DNA of 64,000 nucleotides, taken from Pseudomonas sivasensis (lineage in GTDB: Bacteria; Pseudomonadota; Gammaproteobacteria; Pseudomonadales; Pseudomonadaceae). Below the pieces are notes generated by a model. The model saw only the letters and a program-made list of their open reading frames with translations, made no database searches and was not told where the DNA came from. Of this stretch, positions 26,120-35,486 are shown one piece after another. Position 1 is the first letter of the stretch. Each line of letters opens with the position of its first letter. The stretch spans positions 124,001 to 188,000 of the forward strand of contig NZ_JAAOWU010000003.1 in assembly GCF_013778505.1 (NCBI RefSeq), in the 5' to 3' direction. The position numbers and the translations under genes were made by a program.

Positions 26120-26494
26120 ATGCGAATTTTGCTCATTGCTGCCCTGGCCGTCAGTGTTGTCGGCTGCACCCGCTGGTCGATGGACCACCATTTGAACAAC
26201 GCCTACCGCGCTTACAAGGTCGGTGACTGCGAGCGTGTCACCTTGGAATTGTCCCAGGTCGACCGCGAGAGCCGCACCCGGCGTTATGTACAGCCAGAGG
26301 TCTCGATGTTGCGCGGGCAATGTCTGGAACGACAGAAACTGTTTGTCGACGCGGTGCAAACCTACCAATTCATCATTAATCAGTACCCGTCGAGCGAATA
26401 CGCCTACCGAGCACGCGCAAGGTTGGACACCCTGCAACAACTGGGTCACTACCGCGGCGTGAGTGTTGCACAGCCGCGTCCAGCCTCACTGTGA
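26120..26494 (+). CDS. small lipoprotein with TPR-like repeats
   Basis: The 124-residue protein begins with a lipoprotein signal (MRILLIAALAVSVVGC, lipobox VVGC, acylated Cys16). The mature part is helical, with YRAYKVGDCERVTLELSQVD and ERQKLFVDAVQTYQFIINQY, the pattern of tetratricopeptide repeats as in outer-membrane assembly lipoproteins. The residue after Cys is Thr, so sorting to the outer membrane is expected. Its role is unknown. It is divergent from pykA, and its start follows AGGAGAA. Confidence 0.82.
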   Translation: MRILLIAALAVSVVGCTRWSMDHHLNNAYRAYKVGDCERVTLELSQVDRESRTRRYVQPEVSMLRGQCLERQKLFVDAVQTYQFIINQYPSSEYAYRARARLDTLQQLGHYRGVSVAQPRPASL

Positions 26495-26513
26495 TGAGAT
26501 TCGCCACTTTATA

Positions 26514-26530
26514 ACTGGCCTCTTGCCAGT
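26514..26530 (+). terminator. weak hairpin after the lipoprotein gene
   Basis: ACTGGC and GCCAGT form a 6-bp stem with a 5-nt loop 20 bp past the stop codon. There is no clear T-run, so termination strength is doubtful. The rest of the gap to the PilZ gene shows nothing I can name. Confidence 0.35.
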
Positions 26531-26719
26531 CTTGGGCTATTCTTTGGATGTCCGTTTGTATAGGTTTCTATTCAAATGGAGGCAGGGCCCGGATTCGGCA
26601 GCTGTCTAGTGACAGAGCGTTGTCTTTTGTCATACCGAGATCCAGGGAGAGCGAGCAATTACGCTCGTTCCGAATCACTGGACCGGCCACAACCATGGCC
26701 ACTGCATGGCGATCTCACC

Positions 26720-27079
26720 ATGTTTACCGACCGACGGATTGAGCGGCATCAACTACGTTATTTCCTCCAGGTGTTTAACCGTGTTACCGACAAGCCCATC
26801 GGCTATTTGGGCAACGTCTCTTGCGACGGGCTGATGTTGATCAGCGAGTTGCCCATGATGGTCGATGCTGATTTCGAGCTGCGCCTGAAAATTCCCGGGG
26901 CTGACGACACCTTCCATGCCGTTGACCTCACGGCAACCTGCCTGTGGAGCCGTGAAGATATCAACCCGCAGCGTTACGACTCCGGGTTCAGCGTGCTTCA
27001 GGCTCCAGCGGAATATGGGCAACTGATCAAGTTGTTGTTGCGGTACTTCAGCTTTGACTCATTGCAGGCTTCAGCCTAA
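26720..27079 (+). CDS. PilZ domain protein (probable cyclic-di-GMP receptor)
   Basis: The 119-residue single-domain protein has the two c-di-GMP-binding signatures of PilZ: RxxxR near the start (DRRIERH, residues 4-10) and NVSCDG (NxSxxG) about 25 residues later. Both are intact, so ligand binding is expected. No effector domain is attached, so it would act by protein contact. The frame is open to 26576, but the ATG at 26720 gives the normal family length and start. Confidence 0.88.
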   Translation: MFTDRRIERHQLRYFLQVFNRVTDKPIGYLGNVSCDGLMLISELPMMVDADFELRLKIPGADDTFHAVDLTATCLWSREDINPQRYDSGFSVLQAPAEYGQLIKLLLRYFSFDSLQASA

Positions 27080-27140
27080 GAAGCAGCGAGCGGTCGACGC
27101 GGCTGGGGTGTTGCTGTCCAGCCGTAGTCGTACGCTTTTT

Positions 27141-28472
27141 TCAGAACACTCCCGCTTTCTTCCAATCCAGATAGCGTGTCACCAAGGCCGCTCCCATGTC
27201 TGATGGCAGCGTATCCAACACCGACAGGCCGTGAGCGTTCAAGCGGTCGTGCAGTTCATTCCGGGTATTGAGGTAGTCGACAGTGCCGCTGTAGGCCAGG
27301 GCTTCGGGCAAGGTTTGCACAGGGGACTGGCGCAGTAGATCGAGCACTTCCTCTCGCATGCTGGCCACCATTACCCGATGTTGGCGACTGATGCGCTTGA
27401 CGGCGCAGAGTAGCGCTTCATCGTCCTCGTCTCGCAGATTACTGACCACAACCACCAATGCCCGACGCTTTTGCCTAGAGAGCAGTTGACTGGCCGCCGC
27501 CTCGTAGTCGGCAGTTCGACGGGTGGTGTCCAGGTCATATACCGCATTGAGCAGCAGGTTCAACTGACTGCTCCCTTTTACCGGCGCCAAGTAGCGTGGC
27601 TGGTCAGAAGCAAAGGTGCACAACCCCACGGCATCGCCCTGGCGCAAGGCCACGTAACTGAGCAGCAGGCAGGCATTCAGTGCGTGGTCGAAATGGGACA
27701 GCTCATCATCCTGGCTGCGCATGCGTCGGCCGCAATCGAGCATGAACACGATCTGCTGGTCGCGCTCGTCCTGATACTCCCTTGCGATGGGGGTACGTTG
27801 CCGCGCCGTGGCTTTCCAGTCGATCTGCCGCAGGCTGTCGCCCTCACGAAACTCGCGCAGCTGATGAAACTCCAGCCCCAAACCGCGACGCTGACGTTGA
27901 CGCACTCCCAGTTGACTCAACCAGTTATCCACCCCCAGCAGTTGTGCCCCGTACAGGCGAGCGAAGTCTGGGTAGACGCGGGTGGCATCCTCGACTTCGA
28001 TGAAGCGCCTGGCGGACCAGAGCCCCAATGGGCTGGGCAGATGGATTTCGCAGCGGCTGAACGTAAAATGCCCTCGCCGCAGGGGCCGCAGGCGATAGCC
28101 CAGTTCACTGCGTGCACCGGGGCGCAACTCAATGGATTGGGGCATGTTCTCCATGCTCAACCCATCGGGGACGTGATCGAACACCTGAACCGTCAGCGCC
28201 TGCGAGGAGTCGTGTTCCAGGGCCAGACGTACTTCGCCCCAGCGACCCAGCGCCAGGCTGCCGGGCATATGCCGATGCACACGAGGCGACGGTCGACGGC
28301 GCAGTCGCGCGGCGTCCAGCAAGGCCAGCAGCAACAGCGCCAGGAGCAAGCCCCACGCCACCGAGTGCAAGGTGGCGGGCACCTTGAACTGCAAGGCGGT
28401 TGCAGTGCCTAGCAGGATGCTCAAGCCCAGCAGTACGCCAAGCCAAACTGATAACAGGCGGGTCGGTTTCAT
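27141..28472 (-). CDS. DUF58 domain protein (MoxR-associated)
   Basis: The 443-residue protein has two N-terminal membrane segments (about 4-45) and a C-terminal DUF58 region (about 200-300, with DWKATARQRTPIAREYQDER followed by QIVFMLDCGRRM) resembling a von Willebrand A fold. DUF58 proteins are encoded beside MoxR ATPases and are thought to be their membrane partners. It is the last gene of the six-gene leftward operon, starting 7 bp after the moxR stop. Confidence 0.88.
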   Translation of the reverse strand: MKPTRLLSVWLGVLLGLSILLGTATALQFKVPATLHSVAWGLLLALLLLALLDAARLRRRPSPRVHRHMPGSLALGRWGEVRLALEHDSSQALTVQVFDHVPDGLSMENMPQSIELRPGARSELGYRLRPLRRGHFTFSRCEIHLPSPLGLWSARRFIEVEDATRVYPDFARLYGAQLLGVDNWLSQLGVRQRQRRGLGLEFHQLREFREGDSLRQIDWKATARQRTPIAREYQDERDQQIVFMLDCGRRMRSQDDELSHFDHALNACLLLSYVALRQGDAVGLCTFASDQPRYLAPVKGSSQLNLLLNAVYDLDTTRRTADYEAAASQLLSRQKRRALVVVVSNLRDEDDEALLCAVKRISRQHRVMVASMREEVLDLLRQSPVQTLPEALAYSGTVDYLNTRNELHDRLNAHGLSVLDTLPSDMGAALVTRYLDWKKAGVF

Positions 28473-28479
28473 GGGCGAT

Positions 28480-29475
28480 TCATTGCCGGGGAGCTGCAAT
28501 CTGGTCGAGTAACTGTTTGAGTACCTGGTCGACCTCCAGCCCGTCGATGTCCAGTTCTGCCGCTATACGTACGCGATGACGGAGTACTGCAAGAGCGCAG
28601 CTCTTGACGTCATCCGGCGTGACGAACTGGCCCCCACGCAACAATGCTCGAGCGCGGGCGCCGCGGACCAGTGCGATGGAAGCTCGCGGGCCTGCGCCGA
28701 TGGCCAGACCTGGCCAACTGCGGGTGGCTCGTGCCAGGCGCACGGCATAGTCGAGTACGTGTTCATCCAGGGCTAGCTCACTGGCGATCTGTTGCAGTTG
28801 CAGCACATCTTTGGCCTGTAGCACGGTGCGCAACGGTTGCACATCCAGCATGTCGGCCCGTGAAGAGCGTGTCACTTCGCGCACCATATCCAGTTCCTGC
28901 TGCGCGTCGGGATAGTCCATGCGTACCTTGAGCATGAACCGGTCCAGCTCGGCTTCTGGCAGGGGGTAGGTGCCTTCCTGCTCGATAGGGTTCTGGGTGG
29001 CCAGCACCATGAAGGGTTGCCCGATGGGCAGAGCTTCACCTTCGAGGGTTACTTGTCGTTCCTGCATGGCTTCGAGCAGGGCGGCCTGGGTCTTGGCCGG
29101 GGCGCGGTTGATTTCGTCGGCCAGCAGCAGGTGGGTGAATACCGGTCCCTTGCGCAGCTTGAATTGCTCGGTGTGCAGATCGTACACGGCATGGCCAGTG
29201 ACATCGCTGGGCATCAGGTCAGGGGTGAACTGGATCCGCGCGAAGTCGCCGTCAAAGCAGCGGGCCAAGGCGCGTACCAGCAAGGTCTTGCCCAGCCCGG
29301 GTACACCTTCAAGCAATACGTGGCCGCCGGCGATCAGTGCAGTCAGCACATCATCGATCACCTGATCCTGCCCGATCACCGCCTTGCGCAGTTCCATTCG
29401 CAAGGCCTGGGCTTGCTGGCTGGCGTGCTGTAAGGCTTCACCGGACAGGGTGTTAGCGCTGGGAATTTCGCTCAT
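28480..29475 (-). CDS. MoxR-family AAA+ ATPase
   Basis: The 331-residue AAA+ ATPase has Walker A GVPGLGKT, Walker B LLLADEINRAP and sensor 1 in VLATQNPIEQEGTYPLPEAE. MoxR proteins are chaperone-like ATPases that help mature or activate complexes, usually with VWA/DUF58 partners. The ATG at 29475 overlaps the stop of the preceding DUF4350 gene by 4 bp (ATGA), which indicates coupling. The upstream extension of the frame has no family character. Confidence 0.93.
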   Translation of the reverse strand: MSEIPSANTLSGEALQHASQQAQALRMELRKAVIGQDQVIDDVLTALIAGGHVLLEGVPGLGKTLLVRALARCFDGDFARIQFTPDLMPSDVTGHAVYDLHTEQFKLRKGPVFTHLLLADEINRAPAKTQAALLEAMQERQVTLEGEALPIGQPFMVLATQNPIEQEGTYPLPEAELDRFMLKVRMDYPDAQQELDMVREVTRSSRADMLDVQPLRTVLQAKDVLQLQQIASELALDEHVLDYAVRLARATRSWPGLAIGAGPRASIALVRGARARALLRGGQFVTPDDVKSCALAVLRHRVRIAAELDIDGLEVDQVLKQLLDQIAAPRQ

Positions 29476-30629
29476 AGGGCATTCCTGAGAGTTTGCAGGC
29501 ATGCCACCTGCCGGCTGAAATCGGCGCTGGAAAGCCGTTTTGCCGGGAGTGGGCCGAGGGCCTGGCTGATGACGTGAGAGGGTTGGCGCGTAAGGTGTTC
29601 CAGTACCCGCCATTGTTCTGAGTTGTCGAGATGTTCGAAGCCTGGATGGCGGCGTCGGGCCGCACGTAGGATGTCGTGCTGCAAAGCCTTCAGTAGCGTG
29701 CCTTGGCCGCTGCGGCGCAGCAGGAAGTCGGCGCTGGCTTTCAGGTGTTCGTGCAACTGCCGGCGCGCCTTCGAGGCGGGGGCTTGGATCGGGCCCTGGC
29801 GCATACCCGCCTGCCAGAGTACGAGGGTTATCAGCGCAATGAGTGCTACCACCGCCTGGGGGAAATATCGCAACAGCAGGGTGAACAGATCATCCACGTC
29901 GCTGTTGAACAACAAAGTCACGGCAGTCCCCTGGTTCAGGTGCCACAGCAGCCAGGCATTGTCGTGTTTGCCGATATCGGGTGTTTTCCACAATTCGCTG
30001 TCGGTGATTACCGTAACGCGGCCTTGCCCGAGGTTAAGTTGCATCAGGTGGCTAGACCTGGCGCTATTGGCTGAAAATTGTGCCATGTGCTTGGGGTCGA
30101 TGAGGTTGAAGTCAGTATCGAAGCTGAAGTAGGCCGGAGCGGTGTCATTGTCGACATAGAGCTTGGTCAGGTCTGGCGTTTTGTTTTTACGGGCCGGTGC
30201 GGGTTCTTCGGGGTCGTCACTCAGCGTCTGGTGGATATGCAGGCGATCTAGCAACAGGTCGCCGCTCTTGCCGGTCTCTTCATCCCACAGCGCTTCGGCC
30301 ACTAACAATAGATGCCCGCCGGATTTGGCCCAATCCAGCAGTTGCCCTACCTGGCGTGGCGACATGTTGCTACGTTCGCCCAGTAACAACAGGCTATTGC
30401 CGGCGGCGGGCAGGGTGGCCAAGCGTTCGAGGCTATTGGCATGTGCCACGGCCAGGCCTTGCTGGCGCAGAAAATATTCGGCAGCCAGATAGGGGTTGGC
30501 AAGGGCTTCCGGGGCGGGGCCGCGGTCCACCACTTTTTCATAGGGGGTCGCTTTGCTCCAGGCGTAAAATCCGCCCGCAGTAAGCAGGCATGCCAGGAGC
30601 AATCCTATCCCTAATAAAAAACGGTTCAT
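29472..30629 (-). CDS. DUF4350 domain membrane protein
   Basis: The 385-residue protein has an N-terminal membrane anchor (about 4-22), a DUF4350 globular part (about 40-230, with NPYLAAEYFLRQQGL and SLLLLGERSNMSPRQ, resembling a glutamine-amidotransferase-like fold), a second membrane segment (about 255-280) and a C-terminal cytoplasmic tail. Its function is unknown. It overlaps both neighbours by 4 bp, so it belongs to the MoxR operon. Confidence 0.82.
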   Translation of the reverse strand: MNRFLLGIGLLLACLLTAGGFYAWSKATPYEKVVDRGPAPEALANPYLAAEYFLRQQGLAVAHANSLERLATLPAAGNSLLLLGERSNMSPRQVGQLLDWAKSGGHLLLVAEALWDEETGKSGDLLLDRLHIHQTLSDDPEEPAPARKNKTPDLTKLYVDNDTAPAYFSFDTDFNLIDPKHMAQFSANSARSSHLMQLNLGQGRVTVITDSELWKTPDIGKHDNAWLLWHLNQGTAVTLLFNSDVDDLFTLLLRYFPQAVVALIALITLVLWQAGMRQGPIQAPASKARRQLHEHLKASADFLLRRSGQGTLLKALQHDILRAARRRHPGFEHLDNSEQWRVLEHLTRQPSHVISQALGPLPAKRLSSADFSRQVACLQTLRNAL

Positions 30630-32146
30630 CGGGCGCCCTCCGAGCTGAACAGGGCACGCCAATCGCTGCATAATTTTTGCTGGGCTGAGGCGGGTGGGAG
30701 TTGATGGCCGTAGGCTAGGTTTTGCCAGTGCCGAGTCAACTCTTCACTGAACGCCAGCAGTTGCGGTTGCTGCAGCAGGTAAACGCGTTGCAGCACCTGG
30801 CCTTCAGTGTCGGCGTTTTTAAGTGGCAGGTTGAAGTCATGCAACAAGCGGCTCAGAAGGCCACGATACAAAAGACCCAGGGCTTCCCGTGGTTGGCTAG
30901 GCCAGAGTTGTTCTGCAGTGCTGGCGATATCCGTGGGCAAGGTCTCGGTGCCCAATTCGAGGCCGAAAAGTTGTGTGGGCACTGGCCTGACTGCTTTGGG
31001 GCCGCGTGGCCCGCGCCGGGTGACAAAGGTGCGTAGCCAGTCACGATAGCGCCACACCAACAGGGCCAGGCCGCCGATAAGTACGCTCCACAGCAGCACT
31101 TCCAGGCCTTGGGCCACATGCTTGAAAGTATCGCTGTTGAGGTTATCCAAGAGTGTCTGCAGCCACGCCGGAAGTTTGCCGTCACCGTGTGCCTTGTTTT
31201 TAACGGCGGGCTTTTCCTCACCAAAGCGATAGCGGGTGACGGTTTCCGGGTTTTTGAACGGGGGCTTTTCCAGCAGCGAATGGATTGACTGGCTTGCGCT
31301 TTCAGGGCTCAGCGGTTTGCTTTCATCAGCCATGGCGGGTGGGGTGTATGGCAGTAATGTCAGCCCTAACGCCAGTAATAAAAGTGACGCCACATTGCTC
31401 AGGCGCTGGCGTAGGCGGCGGAATACCAGTTCCAGATCCCAGGCTTCCAGCACGGTGCGACGATTGAGATAAAGGCTGAAGCCACAGGCGACATAGACGG
31501 GCTCCCAAAACACCAGAATCAAGGCGTAAAACGCGTTGCCCAGATGCTCCAGCCACACCGCTTCGGAGCCGGTCGCCAGCGCCAACCGCTGCCAATCCCA
31601 ATCCAGTTCAAGTTGTTGCGGGATGAGCAGATAGAACAGCGCCATGCAGCCAAACCATAGGCCGATTTCCAGATGCACCCCGACAGTGGTTAACCAGCGA
31701 GCGGCGCCGGCGTTGCGCTGCAGCAGTACACCAAGGCGTTGCTGACGCGCCTGGCCGTCCATGCCTTCAAGCTGACTGACCGGCATCACAAAACTGCGGC
31801 TGAGGCTGAGTCTGCGCCAGGTCAGGCTGGCCAGCAGTTGGCTGTTAAGCAGTTTTGGCCATTGGCGCACAGCCTGCTTGAGGCTAGGCGCTTCGCCGAA
31901 CAGGGCTGTGGAGAGGATATATAAAGGTAAGCGGTCGAAAGCCGGTTTCAACCACCAGAACAGGAACATGGCCATGGAGGGGTAATTCCATAGCAGTGCG
32001 GTGAGCAACGCAAAAACCGGAAGGGTCACCAGCGCCCAGCTCCCCATCAACAGCAAGCGATGTTCCTGGGCCATTAATACGCCAAGATCCATGGCCTCCC
32101 AGGCGGTGCGTGGGCGAATCACTACGCTGGCATCACTCAGACGCAT
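30626..32146 (-). CDS. DUF4129 domain multi-pass membrane protein
   Basis: The 506-residue protein has several hydrophobic segments in the first 260 residues, one more near 355-370, and a C-terminal cytoplasmic DUF4129 region (about 400-490, with EQLWPSQPREALGLLYRGLL). DUF4129 often occurs with transglutaminase-like or MoxR systems. Its molecular role is unknown. The ATG at 32146 overlaps the end of the SpoIIM gene by 14 bp. Confidence 0.82.
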   Translation of the reverse strand: MRLSDASVVIRPRTAWEAMDLGVLMAQEHRLLLMGSWALVTLPVFALLTALLWNYPSMAMFLFWWLKPAFDRLPLYILSTALFGEAPSLKQAVRQWPKLLNSQLLASLTWRRLSLSRSFVMPVSQLEGMDGQARQQRLGVLLQRNAGAARWLTTVGVHLEIGLWFGCMALFYLLIPQQLELDWDWQRLALATGSEAVWLEHLGNAFYALILVFWEPVYVACGFSLYLNRRTVLEAWDLELVFRRLRQRLSNVASLLLLALGLTLLPYTPPAMADESKPLSPESASQSIHSLLEKPPFKNPETVTRYRFGEEKPAVKNKAHGDGKLPAWLQTLLDNLNSDTFKHVAQGLEVLLWSVLIGGLALLVWRYRDWLRTFVTRRGPRGPKAVRPVPTQLFGLELGTETLPTDIASTAEQLWPSQPREALGLLYRGLLSRLLHDFNLPLKNADTEGQVLQRVYLLQQPQLLAFSEELTRHWQNLAYGHQLPPASAQQKLCSDWRALFSSEGAR

Positions 32147-33113
32147 GGCGAGCCCTTCCGGCAAAGGTCAGGTAAGCGCCCACCAACAGCCACAGTGCAG
32201 CGCCCACCAGGTATTTGATCCAAGGGGCTACCTGGGTGGTGGAAGACCAGTAGGCTTCGATAAAGGCTGCGATCAGTAGAAACACCATGACGCCGCACAG
32301 GAGTTGCACGCTCTTGCGAGCGGCAAGTCGCAAGGATTCGCTTCGTGTCAGTTGCCCAGGTGCAATCAGCGCCCAGCCCAGTTGCAAGCCTGCGGCGCCA
32401 GCGAGGGCGATAGCCGTCAACTCAAAGGCACCATGGCCGATGACAAATGACCAGAAGGTCTGCCCATAGCCGATTTCAGTCAGGTGCCCGGAAATCGCGC
32501 CGATGATCAGCCCGTTGAATATCAGGAAAAACACACTGCCCAAGCCGAACAGCAACCCGGCGGCGAATGTCTGGAAGGCGATGCCGATGTTGTGCATCAC
32601 GTAGTAGCCAAACATCATCCAGTCTTCGCTCGATGCTCGCTCTGCGGCTCGACCCAAGCGGCTGGCATCGGGGTCATACATGCCCTGCATCTCCGCCACT
32701 TGCTGGGGGCTGACAATGCTGTAGATCAGGTCGGGAAACAGATAGACCAGCAAGGCAATGCTCAGCAGGCTGCCAAAGAACAGCAGGCTGGCAATCAACA
32801 CGAAGCGCCACTGTTCCCGCACCTGTCGCGGAAAGTCGGCCAGCACAAAGCTCAGCACATTCGCCGCCAATTGGCTGCGGTGGCGATAGAGTTGTTGATG
32901 TCCGCGCAACGCCAGTTGTTGCAGCGGGTCCACCAGGTAACTGCTGTAACCGCGCTCCTGGGCCAGGGCCAGGTGCTGGCATAGACGCCGGTATTGGTGA
33001 GGGAAATCGGCCATGTCACCGGCCTTGGCCTTGCCTTGTTCCAACTGTTTCAGTTGTTCGGCAAAGGCTTGCCATTGCGGTTGGTAACGGCTTTCGAAGA
33101 GGCTCTGTTTCAT
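32133..33113 (-). CDS. stage II sporulation protein M (SpoIIM/DUF95) family membrane protein
   Basis: The 326-residue protein has a soluble N-terminal part (about 1-100) followed by five or so membrane helices; FGYYVMHNIGIAFQTFAAGLLFGLG and IGHGAFELTAIALAGAAGLQLG are the SpoIIM-family core. In sporulating bacteria SpoIIM belongs to a peptidoglycan-remodelling engulfment complex; Pseudomonas does not sporulate, so the role here must differ. It overlaps the RDD gene by 4 bp. Confidence 0.88.
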   Translation of the reverse strand: MKQSLFESRYQPQWQAFAEQLKQLEQGKAKAGDMADFPHQYRRLCQHLALAQERGYSSYLVDPLQQLALRGHQQLYRHRSQLAANVLSFVLADFPRQVREQWRFVLIASLLFFGSLLSIALLVYLFPDLIYSIVSPQQVAEMQGMYDPDASRLGRAAERASSEDWMMFGYYVMHNIGIAFQTFAAGLLFGLGSVFFLIFNGLIIGAISGHLTEIGYGQTFWSFVIGHGAFELTAIALAGAAGLQLGWALIAPGQLTRSESLRLAARKSVQLLCGVMVFLLIAAFIEAYWSSTTQVAPWIKYLVGAALWLLVGAYLTFAGRARHASE

Positions 33114-33802
33114 GTTGGCCCCAACAGGCCACGGGCCAAGCCATTGAGTTGCTCCACGGCACGGGCGGGGGAGACTTGAAGCGGCGTTGCGAGGATGGAA
33201 GCGAGTTCGTGTACCCGCTCGGCGGAGAGTTCGCCTTGGCGTTCCGCGAAACCCAGGATCGCCCGCTGTTCACTCAGGTCCAGGGCAAACGGTAAGCGCA
33301 GTGCTACAGCTTGAGGCACCTGGGGGCGTTTCAGGGGCTGTTCTCGGTAGATCACCAGGGTGCCGGCGGCCAGGTCACCAAGGCGTTTGAAGTGAGGGTG
33401 TTGCAGGCAACTGATCGCGCCAAGAAAGTAGCCGAACGGCAGCATGTCGACAAACCGCAGCAAGTTGCGGATCAGCGAGGCTGACCAACTGATGGGCGTG
33501 CCGTCGTCCTGCACGACCCGCAAGCCCATAACCTGTTTACCCGGTGAGCAGCCCTGATTGAGCACCTCGAACAGCACCATGTACCACCAACTGACCAGGA
33601 ACAGCAGCAGCGAGCCCAGGCCGATACCAATATTGCCGAGCAGGGCCAGTGGCACCAGAAGTACGCCCATTATCACTGCGCGGGCGACGAGGTCGAAGGC
33701 AAATGCCAGCGCCCGTGGCACCAAGCCGGCGGGGCGCAGTGGCAGGTCGATTCCTTCTGGGGTCTCGATCTGATAGCGGGTATCCAATGGGATTGATGGC
33801 AT
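33110..33802 (-). CDS. RDD family membrane protein
   Basis: The 230-residue protein has an RDD domain (about 25-150) with three membrane helices and the motifs LVPRALAFAFDLVARAVI and GCSPGKQVMGLRVVQDDGTP. Some RDD proteins are reported as ion exchangers, but most are uncharacterised. It is the first gene of the six-gene MoxR operon, divergent from sbcB. The ATG at 33802 was chosen; the longer frame to 33868 adds a low-complexity start. Confidence 0.86.
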   Translation of the reverse strand: MPSIPLDTRYQIETPEGIDLPLRPAGLVPRALAFAFDLVARAVIMGVLLVPLALLGNIGIGLGSLLLFLVSWWYMVLFEVLNQGCSPGKQVMGLRVVQDDGTPISWSASLIRNLLRFVDMLPFGYFLGAISCLQHPHFKRLGDLAAGTLVIYREQPLKRPQVPQAVALRLPFALDLSEQRAILGFAERQGELSAERVHELASILATPLQVSPARAVEQLNGLARGLLGPT

Positions 33803-33969
33803 CGCGATCCTTGGCAGTGCAGAGCGGCTGGGTGGCACGGATGCTAACAGCGTCGGCGATGGAAGCAACTATTCAAGGTTTTGCTGGATGTTTGTACAGG
33901 TTATTTGGTGCTGGCCCCGAACAGGGCTCAACGCCTAGACTTTGTGGATCTTCAGCACAGGAATAGCCC

Positions 33970-35397
33970 GTGACCTCCATTTTCTGGTACGACTACGAAA
34001 CCACCGGCATCAACCCGCGTAGCGATCGACCGCTCCAGGTAGCTGGCATTCGTACGGATCTCGAACTGAACGAGGTCGGCCCACCGGTCAACATTTACTG
34101 CCAGCCCAGCGACGATATTCTGCCCCATCCCGCCGCCTGTGCCATTACCGGGATCACCCCTGCCATTCTGGCCGAAAAGGGCCTGGCCGAGGCTGATTTC
34201 ATGACTCGCGTACATGCCGAACTGGCGGCTCCGGGGACGTGCGGTGCCGGCTATAACACGTTGCGGTTTGACGATGAAATGACGCGCTACAGCCTGTATC
34301 GCAATTTTTTCGACCCTTATGCGCGCGAATGGCAGGGCGGTAATAGTCGTTGGGACTTGATCGACGTGGTTCGCACCGCTTATGCCCTGCGCCCGGAAGG
34401 TATCGAGTGGCCGCAGCAGGACGGGCGCGTGACCCTCAAGCTTGAGCGTCTGACTGCCGCCAATGGTATCGACCATGGTCAGGCCCACGATGCGTTATCC
34501 GACGTGCGCGCCACAATCGCCCTGGCTCGATTGGTGCGCGAGAAACAGCCCAAGCTCTATGATTGGCTGTTTCAACTACGCAGCAAACAACGGGTAATGG
34601 ACCAAGTGCGATTGCTGCAACCGATGGTGCATATCTCCGGGCGGTTTTCCGCCGAACGTCATTACCTGGGCATTGTGCTGCCCCTGGCCTGGCACCCCCG
34701 CAACCGCAACGCGCTGATTGTCTGCGACCTTGGGCTCGATCCTCAGGGGCTGTTGGATATGGATGCCGACATTTTGCGTCGACGCTTGTACACCCGCCGT
34801 GATGAGCTCGCAGAAGGTGAGTTGCCGGTACCGCTCAAACTGGTGCATATCAACCGCTGCCCCGTGGTTGCGCCCTTGAACGTACTGCGGGTCGAAGATC
34901 GTGAGCGCCTGCAATTGGACATGAATGTTTTCCAGTCACGGGCTCTGCGGCTAACTGACGCACAGGAACTTTGGCTCGATAAATTGGCAGTTATTTACGG
35001 CGAGGAAGATTTTGCACCGAGTGTCGATCCCGAACAGCAGCTTTACGAGGGTTTTATCGGGGATCGTGATCGACGGTTATGTGAGCAAATTCGCGCGGCT
35101 GAACCTGCGCAATTAGCTCGTCAGCAGTGGCCTTTTGATGATCACCGTCTGCCTGAATTATTGTTTCGCTACCGGGCGCGTAACTTCCCCGATACGTTGA
35201 ACAGCGAAGAGCTACAACGCTGGAAATTTTTCTGTCAGCAGCGTTTGTCAAATTCCGAATTTGGCGCACCGAATACCCTTGAGGCATTTAATCAAGCGCG
35301 ACTGGAGTTGATGGTTAGTGCGACGCCGTTTCAGCAGCAGGTGCTGGAGCAATGGCAGGAATATGCCGACTCTTTAGCTGCTCGTATGGACCTGTGA
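33970..35397 (+). CDS. sbcB: exodeoxyribonuclease I
   Basis: The 475-residue 3'-5' single-strand DNA exonuclease acts in recombination and mismatch repair. The DEDD exonuclease motif is at the N-terminus (FWYDYETTGINPRSDRPLQV, with Asp and Glu in DYE) and the third motif is in HDALSDVRATIALARL. SH3-like and C-terminal ExoI regions follow, and the length matches E. coli ExoI. The start is GTG with AGGAA eight bases ahead. Confidence 0.95.
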   Translation: MTSIFWYDYETTGINPRSDRPLQVAGIRTDLELNEVGPPVNIYCQPSDDILPHPAACAITGITPAILAEKGLAEADFMTRVHAELAAPGTCGAGYNTLRFDDEMTRYSLYRNFFDPYAREWQGGNSRWDLIDVVRTAYALRPEGIEWPQQDGRVTLKLERLTAANGIDHGQAHDALSDVRATIALARLVREKQPKLYDWLFQLRSKQRVMDQVRLLQPMVHISGRFSAERHYLGIVLPLAWHPRNRNALIVCDLGLDPQGLLDMDADILRRRLYTRRDELAEGELPVPLKLVHINRCPVVAPLNVLRVEDRERLQLDMNVFQSRALRLTDAQELWLDKLAVIYGEEDFAPSVDPEQQLYEGFIGDRDRRLCEQIRAAEPAQLARQQWPFDDHRLPELLFRYRARNFPDTLNSEELQRWKFFCQQRLSNSEFGAPNTLEAFNQARLELMVSATPFQQQVLEQWQEYADSLAARMDL

Positions 35398-35423
35398 TAG
35401 AGGTTTGTAAAAAATACGATCAA

Positions 35424-35451
35424 TAAAAAACGCCAGCAAGCTGGCGTTTTT
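35424..35451. terminator. bidirectional terminator between sbcB and mvaT
   Basis: AAAAAACGCCAG-CAAG-CTGGCGTTTTT. A and T tracts on both sides allow use by the two convergent genes. Confidence 0.93.
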
Positions 35452-35486
35452 AATGGGTCGCGCATCAGGCGCAGACCTGGTGAAGC

